DNA from: Thermohalobaculum sp039184865 | Lineage (GTDB): Bacteria; Pseudomonadota; Alphaproteobacteria; Rhodobacterales; Rhodobacteraceae | Assembly: GCA_039184865.1 (NCBI GenBank) | Contig: JBCDAV010000008.1 | Span: 124,001 to 188,000 of the forward strand | DNA length: 64,000 bases | Direction of reading: 5' to 3' | In this document: piece by piece, positions 32,523-41,671 of the stretch | Position numbering within the stretch: position 1 is the stretch's first letter | Layout: every line of letters starts with the position of its first letter | Program-made: the position numbers and the translations under genes | The notes under the pieces: generated by a model | The model's database searches: none | Told to the model about the DNA's origin: nothing | The model's input: the letters and a program-made list of their open reading frames with translations, nothing else

Positions 32523-33484
32523 AGGCCAAGCTCCTTCGCGTTGAAGACCATGTGCGGCTTCAGGCAGCCGTCGAAATGGTCGAGGATGTTCTGGATCATG
32601 ATCGTCGCCATGGCCTTCATGCCTTGCGGCGTCATCGAGGCGGAGTGGGGCGTCATCAGCGTGTTCGGGGCTGACAGGAGAGGGTTCTCCGGATCGACAG
32701 GTTCGCCGACATAGACGTCGACGCCGTGCCCGGCGAGATGCCCGGATTTCAGCGCGTCGGCGACCGCGTGTTCGTCGCAGATCCCGCCCCGCGCGTGGTT
32801 GATCAATAGCGCCCCTTCGCGCAGTGCCGCGATCTCGTCTCTGCCGATCAGGCCGCGGGTCTCCACGTTCAGCGGTGTATGGACCGTGACGATATCAGCA
32901 CGGGCGAGACCCTCTGAAAGAGTTGCGACCTGCTCGACGTCCGATGCTCTGATCGTCACGTAAGGGTCGTAGGCGAGCACCTCTACTCCGAAGGCGTTGG
33001 CGAGCGGGGCGACGCTGCTGCCGATGCGGCCGAAGCCAACGATGAGCAAGGTCTTGCCACGGATGTCGAACGGCCGGACGCGCTCGCGGACTGTCCAGTC
33101 GGCATCCTTCACGCCTTGGTGCTGGTGCGCGAGATCGCGGGCGAGCGTCAGGATCATCGCCATCGTGTGTTCGGCGACAGAGGAATCGTTGGCTCCGGCC
33201 GCGATAGCCACGGGCTTGCCGCGCGCGCTCATCCAGTCGACATCGACCGAGTCGCATCCGACGCCGTGGCGGCTGATGATTTCGAGGCCGGGAATCTCTT
33301 CCAGCAGGTCCTTGCGCAGGATCGCGTTGCGCACGGCGATCGCGTTTGCATCGCGCGCGACTTCCAGAATTTCATCGGGAGGAAGATGCGTGCCGGGCGC
33401 AACTCTGGTTTCGATATCCGCCCGCGCCTCGACCAGTGCCATGGCAGCCGGGTGGATCGAACCAAGGATGGCGAGCTTCTTCAC
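32519..33484 (-). CDS. D-2-hydroxyacid dehydrogenase (NAD-binding)
   Basis: A 321-residue D-isomer specific 2-hydroxyacid dehydrogenase. Rossmann motif IVGFGRIGSSVA near residue 150, catalytic Arg in LINHARGGICDE, Glu in YVGEPVDPENPL and His in TPHSASMTPQG. EIISRHGVGCDSVDVDWM is the usual substrate-domain block. Length fits. The GTG at 33484 starts the MKKLAILGSIHP strand; the frame is open further up but without homology. It heads the minus-strand arm of the catabolic cluster, divergent from the permease, with about 100 bases between them for control elements. Confidence 0.9.
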   Translation of the reverse strand: MKKLAILGSIHPAAMALVEARADIETRVAPGTHLPPDEILEVARDANAIAVRNAILRKDLLEEIPGLEIISRHGVGCDSVDVDWMSARGKPVAIAAGANDSSVAEHTMAMILTLARDLAHQHQGVKDADWTVRERVRPFDIRGKTLLIVGFGRIGSSVAPLANAFGVEVLAYDPYVTIRASDVEQVATLSEGLARADIVTVHTPLNVETRGLIGRDEIAALREGALLINHARGGICDEHAVADALKSGHLAGHGVDVYVGEPVDPENPLLSAPNTLMTPHSASMTPQGMKAMATIMIQNILDHFDGCLKPHMVFNAKELGL

Positions 33485-33587
33485 TGCAGTCCCCGCGGAG
33501 CCTCTCTCGATGTGATGCTTTAGGCGAACCCGGTTGCGCGCCGCAATCTCGGTGATAGGGCGTGTGTTCTGTCGCGGGAGAAATCGG

Positions 33588-35009
33588 ATGCGTGATGGGG
33601 CGCGGAGCATGGCGCAGTGGACGCCGCTGGTCGTGGCGATGCTCGCGGTCATGGTCGCCGAGCCGCTTTATCTGTTCTCGGGCCATGACGCTGCGCAGTG
33701 GATCGCGCATGTGGCGATGGGTGCCGTGCTTCTGACGAGCTGGCGGCTTTTCGGTGCGCGGGAGTGGTATCTGCTGGCGCTCTGTGCCGTGCTGGCAGGT
33801 CTGATCTGGCGCTACGCTCCGGACGCCTCGGGTGTGACCCAAACCGCGCTCGATCAGGCGGCGTTTTTGATGGCATTCCTGTTCCTGATTTCACTGGTTC
33901 AGGAGGGCGCGATGACCTCCCGGTCGGTCGAGCAGGTCGGTTCCTATCTGGCGCAGCAACCGGGCGGAAGGCGCTATACCGGGCTTTACATCGGCACGAA
34001 CCTGATGGCGGTGGTCTTCAATCTCGGCACGATGAGCCTGCTGGCGCCGCTGATCCGTCGCGCCGAACTGGCTGGTACAGGAAATCCGCTGACACCTGTG
34101 CGGGCGCGGCGCCAGTATTGCGCCGTGCTGCGCGGCTTTGCCTGGTCGGTCGTTTGGTCGCCGACAGCTATTTCTCCGCTTGTCCTGCTGACGCTGATCG
34201 ACGGGATCGAGCGGTGGCGATGGATAGCACTGGGATTGCTGCTCTCGGCGATCATGCTGCTTGTCGGCTGGGCCGAGGACCGCTGGCGTTGGCGGCACAT
34301 GTCCGCGGCAGCACTCGGATTGCCCCCGCAGGTTCCGCCGCCGTTTCCGACCGAGGGGGTCAAACGGTTTGCCGTTGTGTGCGTGACGCTCGCGGGCCTT
34401 ACAGGCCTGATCATGACCGCAAGCGGGCGTGGCGTGCCCGCCAGCCTGATCGTTGCCTGTCCGCTGGTCCTGATCGGATGGTTGATCGTGCAAGCCAAGC
34501 GCGATCCTGGCAGGGTCGAGGTCAATGTCGGGCGTCGCCTGACGGCCATTGCGCAGGTCGGTCTGCCGCAATCGGCAACGGCGGCGGTGGTCCTTGCCTG
34601 CGCCGGGTTCGTCGGACAGGCCGGGGCGGCACTGCTTCCGGCACGGGAGATTGCGGACAGGATCGGGCTCGATGACCTGCCGGCCTGGGTTTTCATGCTG
34701 AGCACGACCCTTGGCGTCACGCTGCTCAGCCAGTTCGCCCTGTCGCCCGTAATGATGTCGGTCTTTTTCGGGGCCGTTCTCGGATCGCTTCCGAGCCTGC
34801 CTGCCGATCCGACTCTCACCGCTCTGGCCGTGGCGACCGGCTGGGCTCTATCGACCACCTTTTCACCCTTTGCGTCCGGCGTGATCTTCCTGAGCCGGGT
34901 CAGCGGGCACGGGGGCGCGAAGCTGACCTATAACTGGAACGGACCGTTCTCGGCCCTGTCGGTCATCGTCCTCGCCGGTGCCTACTGGGTCATGACAGGT
35001 GGGAGTTGA
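33588..35009 (+). CDS. Polytopic membrane permease, family uncertain
   Basis: A 473-residue inner-membrane protein with about 11 to 12 hydrophobic helices and short loops. Paired blocks such as SVVWSPTAISPLVLLTLI, LPQSATAAVVLACAGFVGQA and VATGWALSTTFSPFASGVIF, one in each half, are reminiscent of ion-transporter (SLC13/CitM-like) permeases with re-entrant loops, but I cannot fix the family. The ATG at 33588 has GGGAG upstream. It is divergent from the dehydrogenase-led operon and sits centrally in the catabolic cluster, so it is the natural candidate for substrate uptake. Confidence 0.75.
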   Translation: MRDGARSMAQWTPLVVAMLAVMVAEPLYLFSGHDAAQWIAHVAMGAVLLTSWRLFGAREWYLLALCAVLAGLIWRYAPDASGVTQTALDQAAFLMAFLFLISLVQEGAMTSRSVEQVGSYLAQQPGGRRYTGLYIGTNLMAVVFNLGTMSLLAPLIRRAELAGTGNPLTPVRARRQYCAVLRGFAWSVVWSPTAISPLVLLTLIDGIERWRWIALGLLLSAIMLLVGWAEDRWRWRHMSAAALGLPPQVPPPFPTEGVKRFAVVCVTLAGLTGLIMTASGRGVPASLIVACPLVLIGWLIVQAKRDPGRVEVNVGRRLTAIAQVGLPQSATAAVVLACAGFVGQAGAALLPAREIADRIGLDDLPAWVFMLSTTLGVTLLSQFALSPVMMSVFFGAVLGSLPSLPADPTLTALAVATGWALSTTFSPFASGVIFLSRVSGHGGAKLTYNWNGPFSALSVIVLAGAYWVMTGGS

Positions 35010-35036
35010 AACCTGTCTCCGCGCGGAGGTGGGACC

Positions 35037-35870
35037 CTAGGCCGCGATCAGGTCTTTGAATTCGGCCTGCTTTTTCGCCATCTTTGCCTGCATCGCGGAC
35101 ATCAGGTCTTCGGGCCGCAACATCCCGCCATTCCAGGTTGCGATCTGCTCGAGGCCTTCAGAGACCGCGTGATCGCGCGCGAAGGTGAGCGCGTGCTTCG
35201 TCCCTGTGACCGCAAGCGGTGATTTCTCCGCGATATTCTGCGCCGTGGCCAGGGCTGCTTCGCGCACGCTCTCGGCATCGGCGTGCAGGCTGGCGACCAG
35301 CCCCCATCCGTGTGCCTCCTCCGCCGAGAACCGGCGCCCCGTCAACGCGAGCTCCTGCACGACGCCCATTGGGATGAGCTTCGGCAACCGCTGCAGGGTT
35401 CCGACATCTGCCGTCATCCCGATGTTGATTTCCTCGATCGAGAAATAGGCATCCTCGGTGGCTAAACGGATGTCGCAGGCGGTGATCATGTCGATCGCGC
35501 CGCCGATGCAGGCGCGCTGGATCGCGGCGATGACCGGCAGCCGCGAGCGTTCCAGCGCATTGAAGGTCTCCTGATAGTGCAGGACGCGCTGGCGCAATGC
35601 CCAGGCGCCACGGGCGGGCTCGCCCTTCATGAGATCCATCAGGGACGAGAAGACGGACAGGTCCATGCCGCCCGAGAAGTTCCGTCCGGCACCGGTCAGA
35701 ACGAGCGCGCGTGCGGACATGTCGGCGTCGATCTCGCCGACCAGCCGGGGAAGGTCTTCCCAGAAGTCGGGGCTCATGCCGTTCGCCTTGTCGGGCCGGT
35801 TCATCCGGAGTTCGACAACGGCGCCGTGGCGCTCGATCTCGAAAAAGGTGCTTGTGAGCGCGTCGGTCAT
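35037..35870 (-). CDS. Enoyl-CoA hydratase/isomerase family protein
   Basis: A 277-residue crotonase-fold protein, longer than the usual 260. The oxyanion-hole segments are ALVLTGAGRNFSGGMDLSVF and AIQRACIGGAIDMITACDIR; the active-site segment SIEEINIGMTADVGTLQRLP keeps an acidic residue at the isomerase position (E..D pattern seen in dienoyl-CoA isomerase ECH1). Probably acts on an unsaturated acyl-CoA. Ten bases separate it from the RraA gene upstream on the same strand. It is convergent with the permease. Confidence 0.88.
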   Translation of the reverse strand: MTDALTSTFFEIERHGAVVELRMNRPDKANGMSPDFWEDLPRLVGEIDADMSARALVLTGAGRNFSGGMDLSVFSSLMDLMKGEPARGAWALRQRVLHYQETFNALERSRLPVIAAIQRACIGGAIDMITACDIRLATEDAYFSIEEINIGMTADVGTLQRLPKLIPMGVVQELALTGRRFSAEEAHGWGLVASLHADAESVREAALATAQNIAEKSPLAVTGTKHALTFARDHAVSEGLEQIATWNGGMLRPEDLMSAMQAKMAKKQAEFKDLIAA

Positions 35871-35880
35871 GCCCGGCCCC

Positions 35881-36573
35881 TCAATCCACTTCGTTGATGA
35901 CGACGCCTCCGAGGAAGCTGTCGATGTTTCCGGGATACAGCTTTCCAGCCTTGCCGTCAGCCTCCATTCCAGCTTCCTTTGCGGCAATCGCATCCAGGCG
36001 CTCTGCGGCCGATGCAGCCATGGCGCGTGGAACGACAACCACACCGTCGCGATCGCCCACGACGATGTCGCCCGGTTCGACGCGTTGACCGGCGATCCAA
36101 ACCGGCAAGCCCACCGAACCCGGACCGGCCTTGTCCGGGCCGGAGGGCCTGATGCCCGCAGCAAATACAGGAATCCCGATCTCGCCGACAGCTTCGACGT
36201 CGCGGATCATGCCATCGGTCACGACAGCCACGCAGCCCCGGTTTCGGGCGAATGTGATGATCAGGTCGCCGATCACCGCGCAGTCGCGATGTCCTTGCGT
36301 CGCCACGACCATCACGTCTCCGGGCTGGACCTTGTCGAGCGCGACCCAGAACGCGAGATTGTCGTGTTTCCCTGCATCCACCGTGAGGGCTGTTCCGCAG
36401 AACCGAAACTCTGGCGTTACGGGTTTTATCTCAGGTGCGAGAGAGTTGCCCCGGTTGGCGCTGTCCGACACGTTCCCGCTCGGCGCGTCTCTGAACCGGT
36501 CGACCAATGCCGGATCCGTCCGTGTCCAGTCGCGCTTCACGGTGATGATGGGTGCGGCGGTTTCCGTGGCCAT
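35881..36573 (-). CDS. RraA family protein (putative HMG/oxaloacetate aldolase), copy 1
   Basis: A 230-residue protein with the RraA fold. TDPALVDRFRDAPSGNVSDS, CAVIGDLIITFARNRGCVAV, VTDGMIRDVEAVGEIGIPVF and GDIVVGDRDGVVVVPRAMA give the Arg-Asp pair (IRD) and metal-site Asp found in catalytic 4-hydroxy-4-methyl-2-oxoglutarate aldolases rather than in the RNase E inhibitor. It would cleave or decarboxylate a 2-oxo diacid. GAGGAAAGC precedes the ATG. Divergent from the ketopantoate-reductase-like gene (66-base gap). Confidence 0.87.
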   Translation of the reverse strand: MATETAAPIITVKRDWTRTDPALVDRFRDAPSGNVSDSANRGNSLAPEIKPVTPEFRFCGTALTVDAGKHDNLAFWVALDKVQPGDVMVVATQGHRDCAVIGDLIITFARNRGCVAVVTDGMIRDVEAVGEIGIPVFAAGIRPSGPDKAGPGSVGLPVWIAGQRVEPGDIVVGDRDGVVVVPRAMAASAAERLDAIAAKEAGMEADGKAGKLYPGNIDSFLGGVVINEVD

Positions 36574-36639
36574 GCTTTCCTCGCTGAGAGCCTTGTGGTT
36601 TGGTCGAGACGTAGACCGAGCAGGCAAGGCGGGGAAAGG

Positions 36640-37668
36640 ATGAACGACCCGACGGTTGTGATGATTGGGGCGGGCGCGATGGGCGGCATCCTAGCCGCGG
36701 CCCTGGCGCGCGGAGGTGCGCGGCTGTCGATCATCGATACGGACTCCGAGCATGTCGATGCCATCAATCGTCATGGTCTGCGCCCGCATAATTTCGGACC
36801 CGAAGAGCCTTTGCACGTTGCGGCGAGCGTTGCACCCGTCTCCGATCACTCCGTGGATCTCGCCGTTGTCATGGCGCCCGCCTATGAAAGCGCAAATGCC
36901 GCGGAGACGGCTGCGCGGGTTTTGAAACCGGACGGGTCTGCCGTGTCCTGTCAGAACGGGCTCGGCAACGCAGAGGCTTTGATCGCGGAACTCGGGTCCG
37001 GCCGCGTATTCATGGGATCGACCAGATCGAGCGCGGATCGCCCGGCGCCGGGATCGCCGCGTCTCACCAAGCTCGATCCGACGACGGTTGGTGAACTGGA
37101 TGGCTCGTCCAGTCTGCGCGCGCAATGGTTCGCCGCCACGGCTACCCGTGGTGGCATGCCGACGGCGGTTTCGGATAACATCGTCGGCGTGCTTTGGTCG
37201 AAGTTCGTGCACAATTGTGCAGTCAACGCGATCTGCGCGACGACGGGACTGCGTCAGGCCGAGATTGCGCGCGATCCTGCGTTGGAGGCGTTGCGCGATC
37301 GGCTTTTAGACGAAGCCCTGACGGTCGCGCGAACGAAAGGTATCGAGCTGGAGAAACCCGATCCGCAGCCGCACATCCGCCAGCACATGTGGCAGAAGTA
37401 CACGCAACCCTCGATGCTTCAGATGGTCGAGGCGGGCCGGCCGATCGAGATCGATGCGATCAACGGGTGGTTGGTCCGCGAGGCCGACGCGCTCGCGATC
37501 GACGTTCCGGCCAACCGGATGATAGCGGCTTTGGCACGCGGACGCGCGCGGGCGTCGCATCAATCGAAGAACGGCCTGCCGGACTATGCCGATCTGACCG
37601 AGCAGGCCCAGAATGACATCGCCAACGGGCGCGCGCCCTGGCAATCGGAAGGATCAAGCAATGCCTGA
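36640..37668 (+). CDS. Ketopantoate reductase (PanE/ApbA) family oxidoreductase
   Basis: A 342-residue NADP-dependent reductase. Rossmann motif VVMIGAGAMGGILAAALARG at the N-terminus, SCQNGLGNAEAL for the Asn of the active site, WSKFVHNCAVNAICATTGL with the catalytic Lys and EIDAINGWLVREADALAIDV with the conserved Glu. True PanE proteins are about 300 residues. The location among catabolic genes suggests reduction of another 2-oxo acid or oxidation of a hydroxy acid rather than pantothenate synthesis. Its stop overlaps the next gene by eight bases. Confidence 0.87.
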   Translation: MNDPTVVMIGAGAMGGILAAALARGGARLSIIDTDSEHVDAINRHGLRPHNFGPEEPLHVAASVAPVSDHSVDLAVVMAPAYESANAAETAARVLKPDGSAVSCQNGLGNAEALIAELGSGRVFMGSTRSSADRPAPGSPRLTKLDPTTVGELDGSSSLRAQWFAATATRGGMPTAVSDNIVGVLWSKFVHNCAVNAICATTGLRQAEIARDPALEALRDRLLDEALTVARTKGIELEKPDPQPHIRQHMWQKYTQPSMLQMVEAGRPIEIDAINGWLVREADALAIDVPANRMIAALARGRARASHQSKNGLPDYADLTEQAQNDIANGRAPWQSEGSSNA

Positions 37669-38368
37669 TATCGCGCTTCAGGATCTCGAACGCCTGGCAG
37701 ATTGGGATACGCCGACCATCTGCAACGCGCTGGAGGCGCTCGATCCGTCCTACCGCCTCTCGGGCTACACGGTGAAGGCGTTCACCTGCCTGCGTCCGGA
37801 TCAGAAACCCGTTGTCGGGTATGCACGCACGGCGACGATCCGCGCCTCGGCGAAGCCCGCGATGGCTGCCGATAAGGTCACGGCGCTGCGCCTCGACTAC
37901 TACGACTATGTGGATACCGGCGGGCCGAAGCCCTCGGTCGTGGTGATCCAGGATCTCGACACATCGCCCGGACGCGGTGCGTTCTGGGGTGAGGTCAACA
38001 CCAACATCCACAAGGGACTGGGCGCGCTCGGCGTTGTGACGAACGGCTCGATCCGCGATCTGGCCGACAGTGCCGAAGGATTTCAGGCGCTTGCCGGACA
38101 GGTCGGCCCGAGCCACGCATGGGTCCACATCACCGGCTTCGGCGATCCGGTTGAAGTGCATGGCATGGCCGTCAAGGATGGCGACATCATCCATGCGGAT
38201 GTCCACGGCGCCGTGATAGTTCCGCCGGATCTTGTCACCGAGCTTCCGGCAGCGATCGAGGCGATTGCCGCGCGCGAAGCCGTGCTGCTCAGCGCGGCAC
38301 AGGAAGCAGTATTCGACAGTACGCGACTGCGCCTCGCCTTTGAAGAAGCCGCAGGTCTCGCCAAATAG
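37661..38368 (+). CDS. RraA family protein (putative aldolase/decarboxylase), copy 2
   Basis: A 235-residue second RraA-fold protein, clearly diverged from copy 1. WDTPTICNALEALDPSYRLS opens it; GALGVVTNGSIRDLADSAEG carries the Arg-Asp pair, and GDIIHADVHGAVIVPPDL is a variant of the DxDG metal-site block with His in place of the second position. The ATG overlaps the upstream reductase stop and has GGAAGGATC before it. Two RraA paralogues flanking one reductase implies two retro-aldol or decarboxylation steps, or two substrates. Confidence 0.87.
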   Translation: MPDIALQDLERLADWDTPTICNALEALDPSYRLSGYTVKAFTCLRPDQKPVVGYARTATIRASAKPAMAADKVTALRLDYYDYVDTGGPKPSVVVIQDLDTSPGRGAFWGEVNTNIHKGLGALGVVTNGSIRDLADSAEGFQALAGQVGPSHAWVHITGFGDPVEVHGMAVKDGDIIHADVHGAVIVPPDLVTELPAAIEAIAAREAVLLSAAQEAVFDSTRLRLAFEEAAGLAK

Positions 38369-38522
38369 TAGTAAAAGACATACCAAATTCGTGCCAACTG
38401 ATGTGACGATAATCACAGATTCTTTGGATTCTTGTCGTCAAAAAGCGTATTGATAACGGGTGCAGGAGATATTTCTCGCGCGCGCCTTGCCGAAAGGCGA
38501 GTTTGGAATGATTGGAAACATA

Positions 38523-39155
38523 ATGAAGAAATTGCTCTGCGCCGCCGGCATTCTGGCCGTCTGCAATACCGCTGCGGCAGCGGACCCGCGCGCTCTGGTG
38601 ACCGACGTCATCGGCACGACGACGCCGGAGATCTTCGCTTTTGACGAAATTGATGCAGGAACGACCATCGTCCTCGGCGCGAGTTCCGAGGTGCGTCTGA
38701 CATTCTACCCGACATGCGAAGACGTCGCGGTGCGCGGCGGCGAGATTGCGATTTTCGACACGCACATGACGATCGAAGGCGATGGCGAACTGCTTGAGTA
38801 CATCGAGGGGAACTGCCCGAGTGCGGTCAAGCTGACCGAGTCGGACATCATCAACGCTGCGGTCATCTCGCGGGCGATGAACGTTCGCATCGACCCGGAG
38901 ATCAGCCTGCGTCCAGTCGTCGGGGTCGGCGGAGCCAATGCGGGCGCGTTCCACACGATCATCGTGACCGGAAGCCGCGGCATGCGTGTCGCGATGCCGA
39001 TAGTCGGCCGCAAAGGCGTATGGCCGGCGGATGCGGAACCGCTTAAGAACGGCAAGAAGTATGGAATCGCGATCATCGGCGACACCGTGAAGCCGCGCGT
39101 TGCCAAGGTTATCGCGAATTCCGACGCGCCGGAGTTGCTCGTCCTGCGATACTGA
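38523..39155 (+). CDS. Secreted protein, FecR-like, upstream of a CHASE2 cyclase
   Basis: A 210-residue exported protein. Signal peptide MKKLLCAAGILAVCNTAAAA, then a beta-rich region with TTIVLGASSEVRLTFYPTCE and VAVRGGEIAIFD, which resembles the FecR-type beta-helix unit seen in proteins partnered with signalling enzymes. The C-terminal half (NAGAFHTIIVTGSRGMRVAM onwards) is unassigned. ATG 38508 (MIGNIMKK) is an in-frame alternative with a similar ribosome-binding site. It lies 22 bases before the adenylate cyclase gene and may modulate its periplasmic sensor. Confidence 0.72.
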   Translation: MKKLLCAAGILAVCNTAAAADPRALVTDVIGTTTPEIFAFDEIDAGTTIVLGASSEVRLTFYPTCEDVAVRGGEIAIFDTHMTIEGDGELLEYIEGNCPSAVKLTESDIINAAVISRAMNVRIDPEISLRPVVGVGGANAGAFHTIIVTGSRGMRVAMPIVGRKGVWPADAEPLKNGKKYGIAIIGDTVKPRVAKVIANSDAPELLVLRY

Positions 39156-39177
39156 CGACCAGATTTCGTCGGCGCGC

Positions 39178-41265
39178 ATGCACTACCTGCAAAGGCCGGC
39201 GGTCGCTCTGCTGATCGCCATTGTGCTGGCTGGTGTCTCCGCCGTCCTGCCTAGAGAAAACATTCTTCAGGGCTGGATCTCGGATTTTTCCGTCGGGGTC
39301 CGTGCTGCCGTTTTCGGCGCTGAAGAACTGGACTCAGGGGCGGTTCTTGTTCTGGGCGAGGACGAGCGCAGCCTTGATGCGCCCGAGCTTCAGAACCGCC
39401 CGCGGGCGCTGTTTTCGCCGATTTACGCCGGGCTCGCCGAGAAGATCTTCGCCCATGGCGGGCGTGGGCTGATTCTCGATGTCATCCTGAACTTCGACGC
39501 AAAGGATCTGCGCGTCGGCGACGAGACCCCGCTGCGGCGCTACGACGTGCCGATGCTGAAACTGCTGAGGTCCGAACAGGAAACCGGGCGCATGGTCCTT
39601 GGCAGATCCTCGCAACTGCTGCCCGCCCGACGCTTCGCACGGATGGCGGGTGAAAAGGGACTGGCCATGGTTCAGGTCCCGTTCGGCACCTCGAATGTGA
39701 TCCGACGCGTGCCTGCCCGCATTGCCGATATCGACGGAACGGTTCATGGAACGCTCTCGGGGCGCGGTCTCGAGCTGCTCGGTCACGAAGATACCGAGGA
39801 CTGGGTTCGGATCATGCCGCGCGGTCCTTTGACGACGTTGCCGACGGCTTCGCTGATCGACGTGATGCGATGCGAGGACACCGAGACGCTCAATCGGTTG
39901 CTTCGCGGGCGTGTGGTCTATCTCGGCGGGATGCTCCCCAGCGAGGATCGGCTCAAGACGCCTGATCAGTACATTCAGCGGGTCGATCCCGAACCGGTCG
40001 AGATCGAGCCGAGCGACACGAGCGTGGCGTGCGACTTCATCGCACCGCAAACGCGGGATTCGGACGACCCGACTCTGCCCGGCGTGTTCATTCATGCAGG
40101 CGCTGTGGACGCCGTGGTCGGAGGATGGGCCGTCAAACACCTGCCGCGCGTTGTTGAAGTCGGGCTCGTCTTCGTTGCGGCCTTCGTCGCCGCGGGCCTC
40201 GCGTTCCTCTTTGCTCCAGCGATCGGCGCGGCGACGCTCGTCCTGTTGATCACGAGTATTTTTGGCGTCTCCGTGCTCGCGCTGGAGGGCGGTTACTTTC
40301 TTCCGTCAAGCTGGGCCATGGCTTCGGCGCCGTTTGCACTGATCCTCGCTTACGGCGTTCGCATCCGCCTCGTCGACCGCAAGTCGACGCTGATCCGGCG
40401 CGAGTTCGGCCGGTATCTCTCACCGGTTCTTGTCCAGCAGATGGTCGATCAGGGCCAGGTTCCGGCGCTCGGCGGCGAAGAGCGCGAAGTGACGGTGATG
40501 TTTGCCGACCTGACGGGCTTCACGGCGATCTCCGAAAGTACCGAGAGTGCGCGGCTCGTCCGGTTGCTGAACCGCTATCTCGACACGATCGCACAGGTCG
40601 TGCGCGATCAGGGCGGCTATGTCGACAAGTTCATCGGCGATGCTGTCATGGCAATGTTCAATGCGCCGGCCCGGATCGATGATCACGCGCTGAAGGGCGT
40701 GCGCGCGGCGCAGGAAATCGTTCGGCGGGTCAATGAAATGGCCGAACAGGATCGCGCGCAGGACGAACCGTATTTCGAGATCAAGGTCGGGCTTTCGACG
40801 GGACGTGCGACGGTCGGCAATGTCGGATCGACCGACCGGGTCAACTATACGGTGGTCGGTGAGAACGTGAACCTCGCTGCGCGGTTCGAGAGCCTGCCGA
40901 GCGTGCTCAACACGCCGATCATAATAGGGCCGCAGGCCGCGCGTCTGGTGAGCGGAGAGTTTTCGCTTCTGCGGCTTTGCACCATCCGGGTGAAGGGAAA
41001 AACCGTGGGCGTCTCGGTCTTCGCACCTCTGCCGGAAGAGGTCGTGACCGACGCGGTGCGCGCGTGCATGGAACGTTATGATCAGGCGTTGACCTGGTTC
41101 GAAGCCGGGGCGTTTGCTGCCGCCGCCGAACTCTGGGCCGAACTCTCGTCCGAAAACTGGCCGGGGGCCGGCCCGTCCAAGGCTCTGTTGCTGGAAGCCA
41201 AGGCAATGGTGGAAGCGCCGCCGTCCGAGGACTGGGACGGCGTGCTCGACATGCGGATCAAGTGA
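39178..41265 (+). CDS. Adenylate/guanylate cyclase with CHASE2 sensor domain
   Basis: A 695-residue membrane cyclase. One N-terminal helix (about 8-24), a periplasmic CHASE2 domain (about 30-320), three further helices (about 325-400), then a class III nucleotidyl cyclase domain (about 430-620). The domain starts EVTVMFADLTGFTAISE with metal Asp, then YVDKFIGDAVMAMFNAP with the second metal Asp, and GRATVGNVGSTDRVNYTVVG with the substrate Asp/Arg set; the final Asn/Arg segment GENVNLAARFESL is intact, so it should be active. A signal in the envelope is turned into cAMP. Follows the secreted FecR-like gene. Confidence 0.93.
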   Translation: MHYLQRPAVALLIAIVLAGVSAVLPRENILQGWISDFSVGVRAAVFGAEELDSGAVLVLGEDERSLDAPELQNRPRALFSPIYAGLAEKIFAHGGRGLILDVILNFDAKDLRVGDETPLRRYDVPMLKLLRSEQETGRMVLGRSSQLLPARRFARMAGEKGLAMVQVPFGTSNVIRRVPARIADIDGTVHGTLSGRGLELLGHEDTEDWVRIMPRGPLTTLPTASLIDVMRCEDTETLNRLLRGRVVYLGGMLPSEDRLKTPDQYIQRVDPEPVEIEPSDTSVACDFIAPQTRDSDDPTLPGVFIHAGAVDAVVGGWAVKHLPRVVEVGLVFVAAFVAAGLAFLFAPAIGAATLVLLITSIFGVSVLALEGGYFLPSSWAMASAPFALILAYGVRIRLVDRKSTLIRREFGRYLSPVLVQQMVDQGQVPALGGEEREVTVMFADLTGFTAISESTESARLVRLLNRYLDTIAQVVRDQGGYVDKFIGDAVMAMFNAPARIDDHALKGVRAAQEIVRRVNEMAEQDRAQDEPYFEIKVGLSTGRATVGNVGSTDRVNYTVVGENVNLAARFESLPSVLNTPIIIGPQAARLVSGEFSLLRLCTIRVKGKTVGVSVFAPLPEEVVTDAVRACMERYDQALTWFEAGAFAAAAELWAELSSENWPGAGPSKALLLEAKAMVEAPPSEDWDGVLDMRIK

Positions 41266-41307
41266 CCTGACCCGCGCGTAATGACAAATTACCCGGCCGA
41301 TCCGATA

Positions 41308-41658
41308 TCACGGCTTAGCCGCGATCACCGTGATCTCGACCGTGAAATCGGGCGTCGCCAGATCGGCGCTGCCACAGGCGCGGGCGGGCGCATGGCCTTC
41401 TGGCACCCAGCCGTCCCAGACAGCATTCATTTCGGCGAAGTCATCCATGCTTTTCAGCCAGATGATCGCTTGAAGAAGGTGGCTCTTGTCAGAGCCCGCC
41501 TTGCTCAGAAGACCGTCGATCTTGCTCAGGATCTCGGTGGTTTGTGCGGTAACGCTCTCGCCAGCGGTGCCGACCTGACCGGCGAGGTAGATCGTATCGC
41601 CGTGAACGACGATCTGGCTCATGCGTTGGTTCGTGTCCATGCGGGCAATGGCGGTCAT
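41308..41658 (-). CDS. RidA family enamine/imine deaminase
   Basis: A 116-residue RidA-type protein. TNQRMSQIVVHGDTIYLAGQ and EILSKIDGLLSKAGSDKSHL are family blocks. The C-terminal signature normally containing the catalytic Arg reads GHAPARACGSADLATPDFTV, where PARAC supplies the Arg. It hydrolyses reactive imines made by amino-acid oxidases. It lies 13 bases after a glycine/D-amino-acid oxidase gene, its likely source of substrate. Confidence 0.9.
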   Translation of the reverse strand: MTAIARMDTNQRMSQIVVHGDTIYLAGQVGTAGESVTAQTTEILSKIDGLLSKAGSDKSHLLQAIIWLKSMDDFAEMNAVWDGWVPEGHAPARACGSADLATPDFTVEITVIAAKP

Positions 41659-41671
41659 GGTGGTGTCTCCC

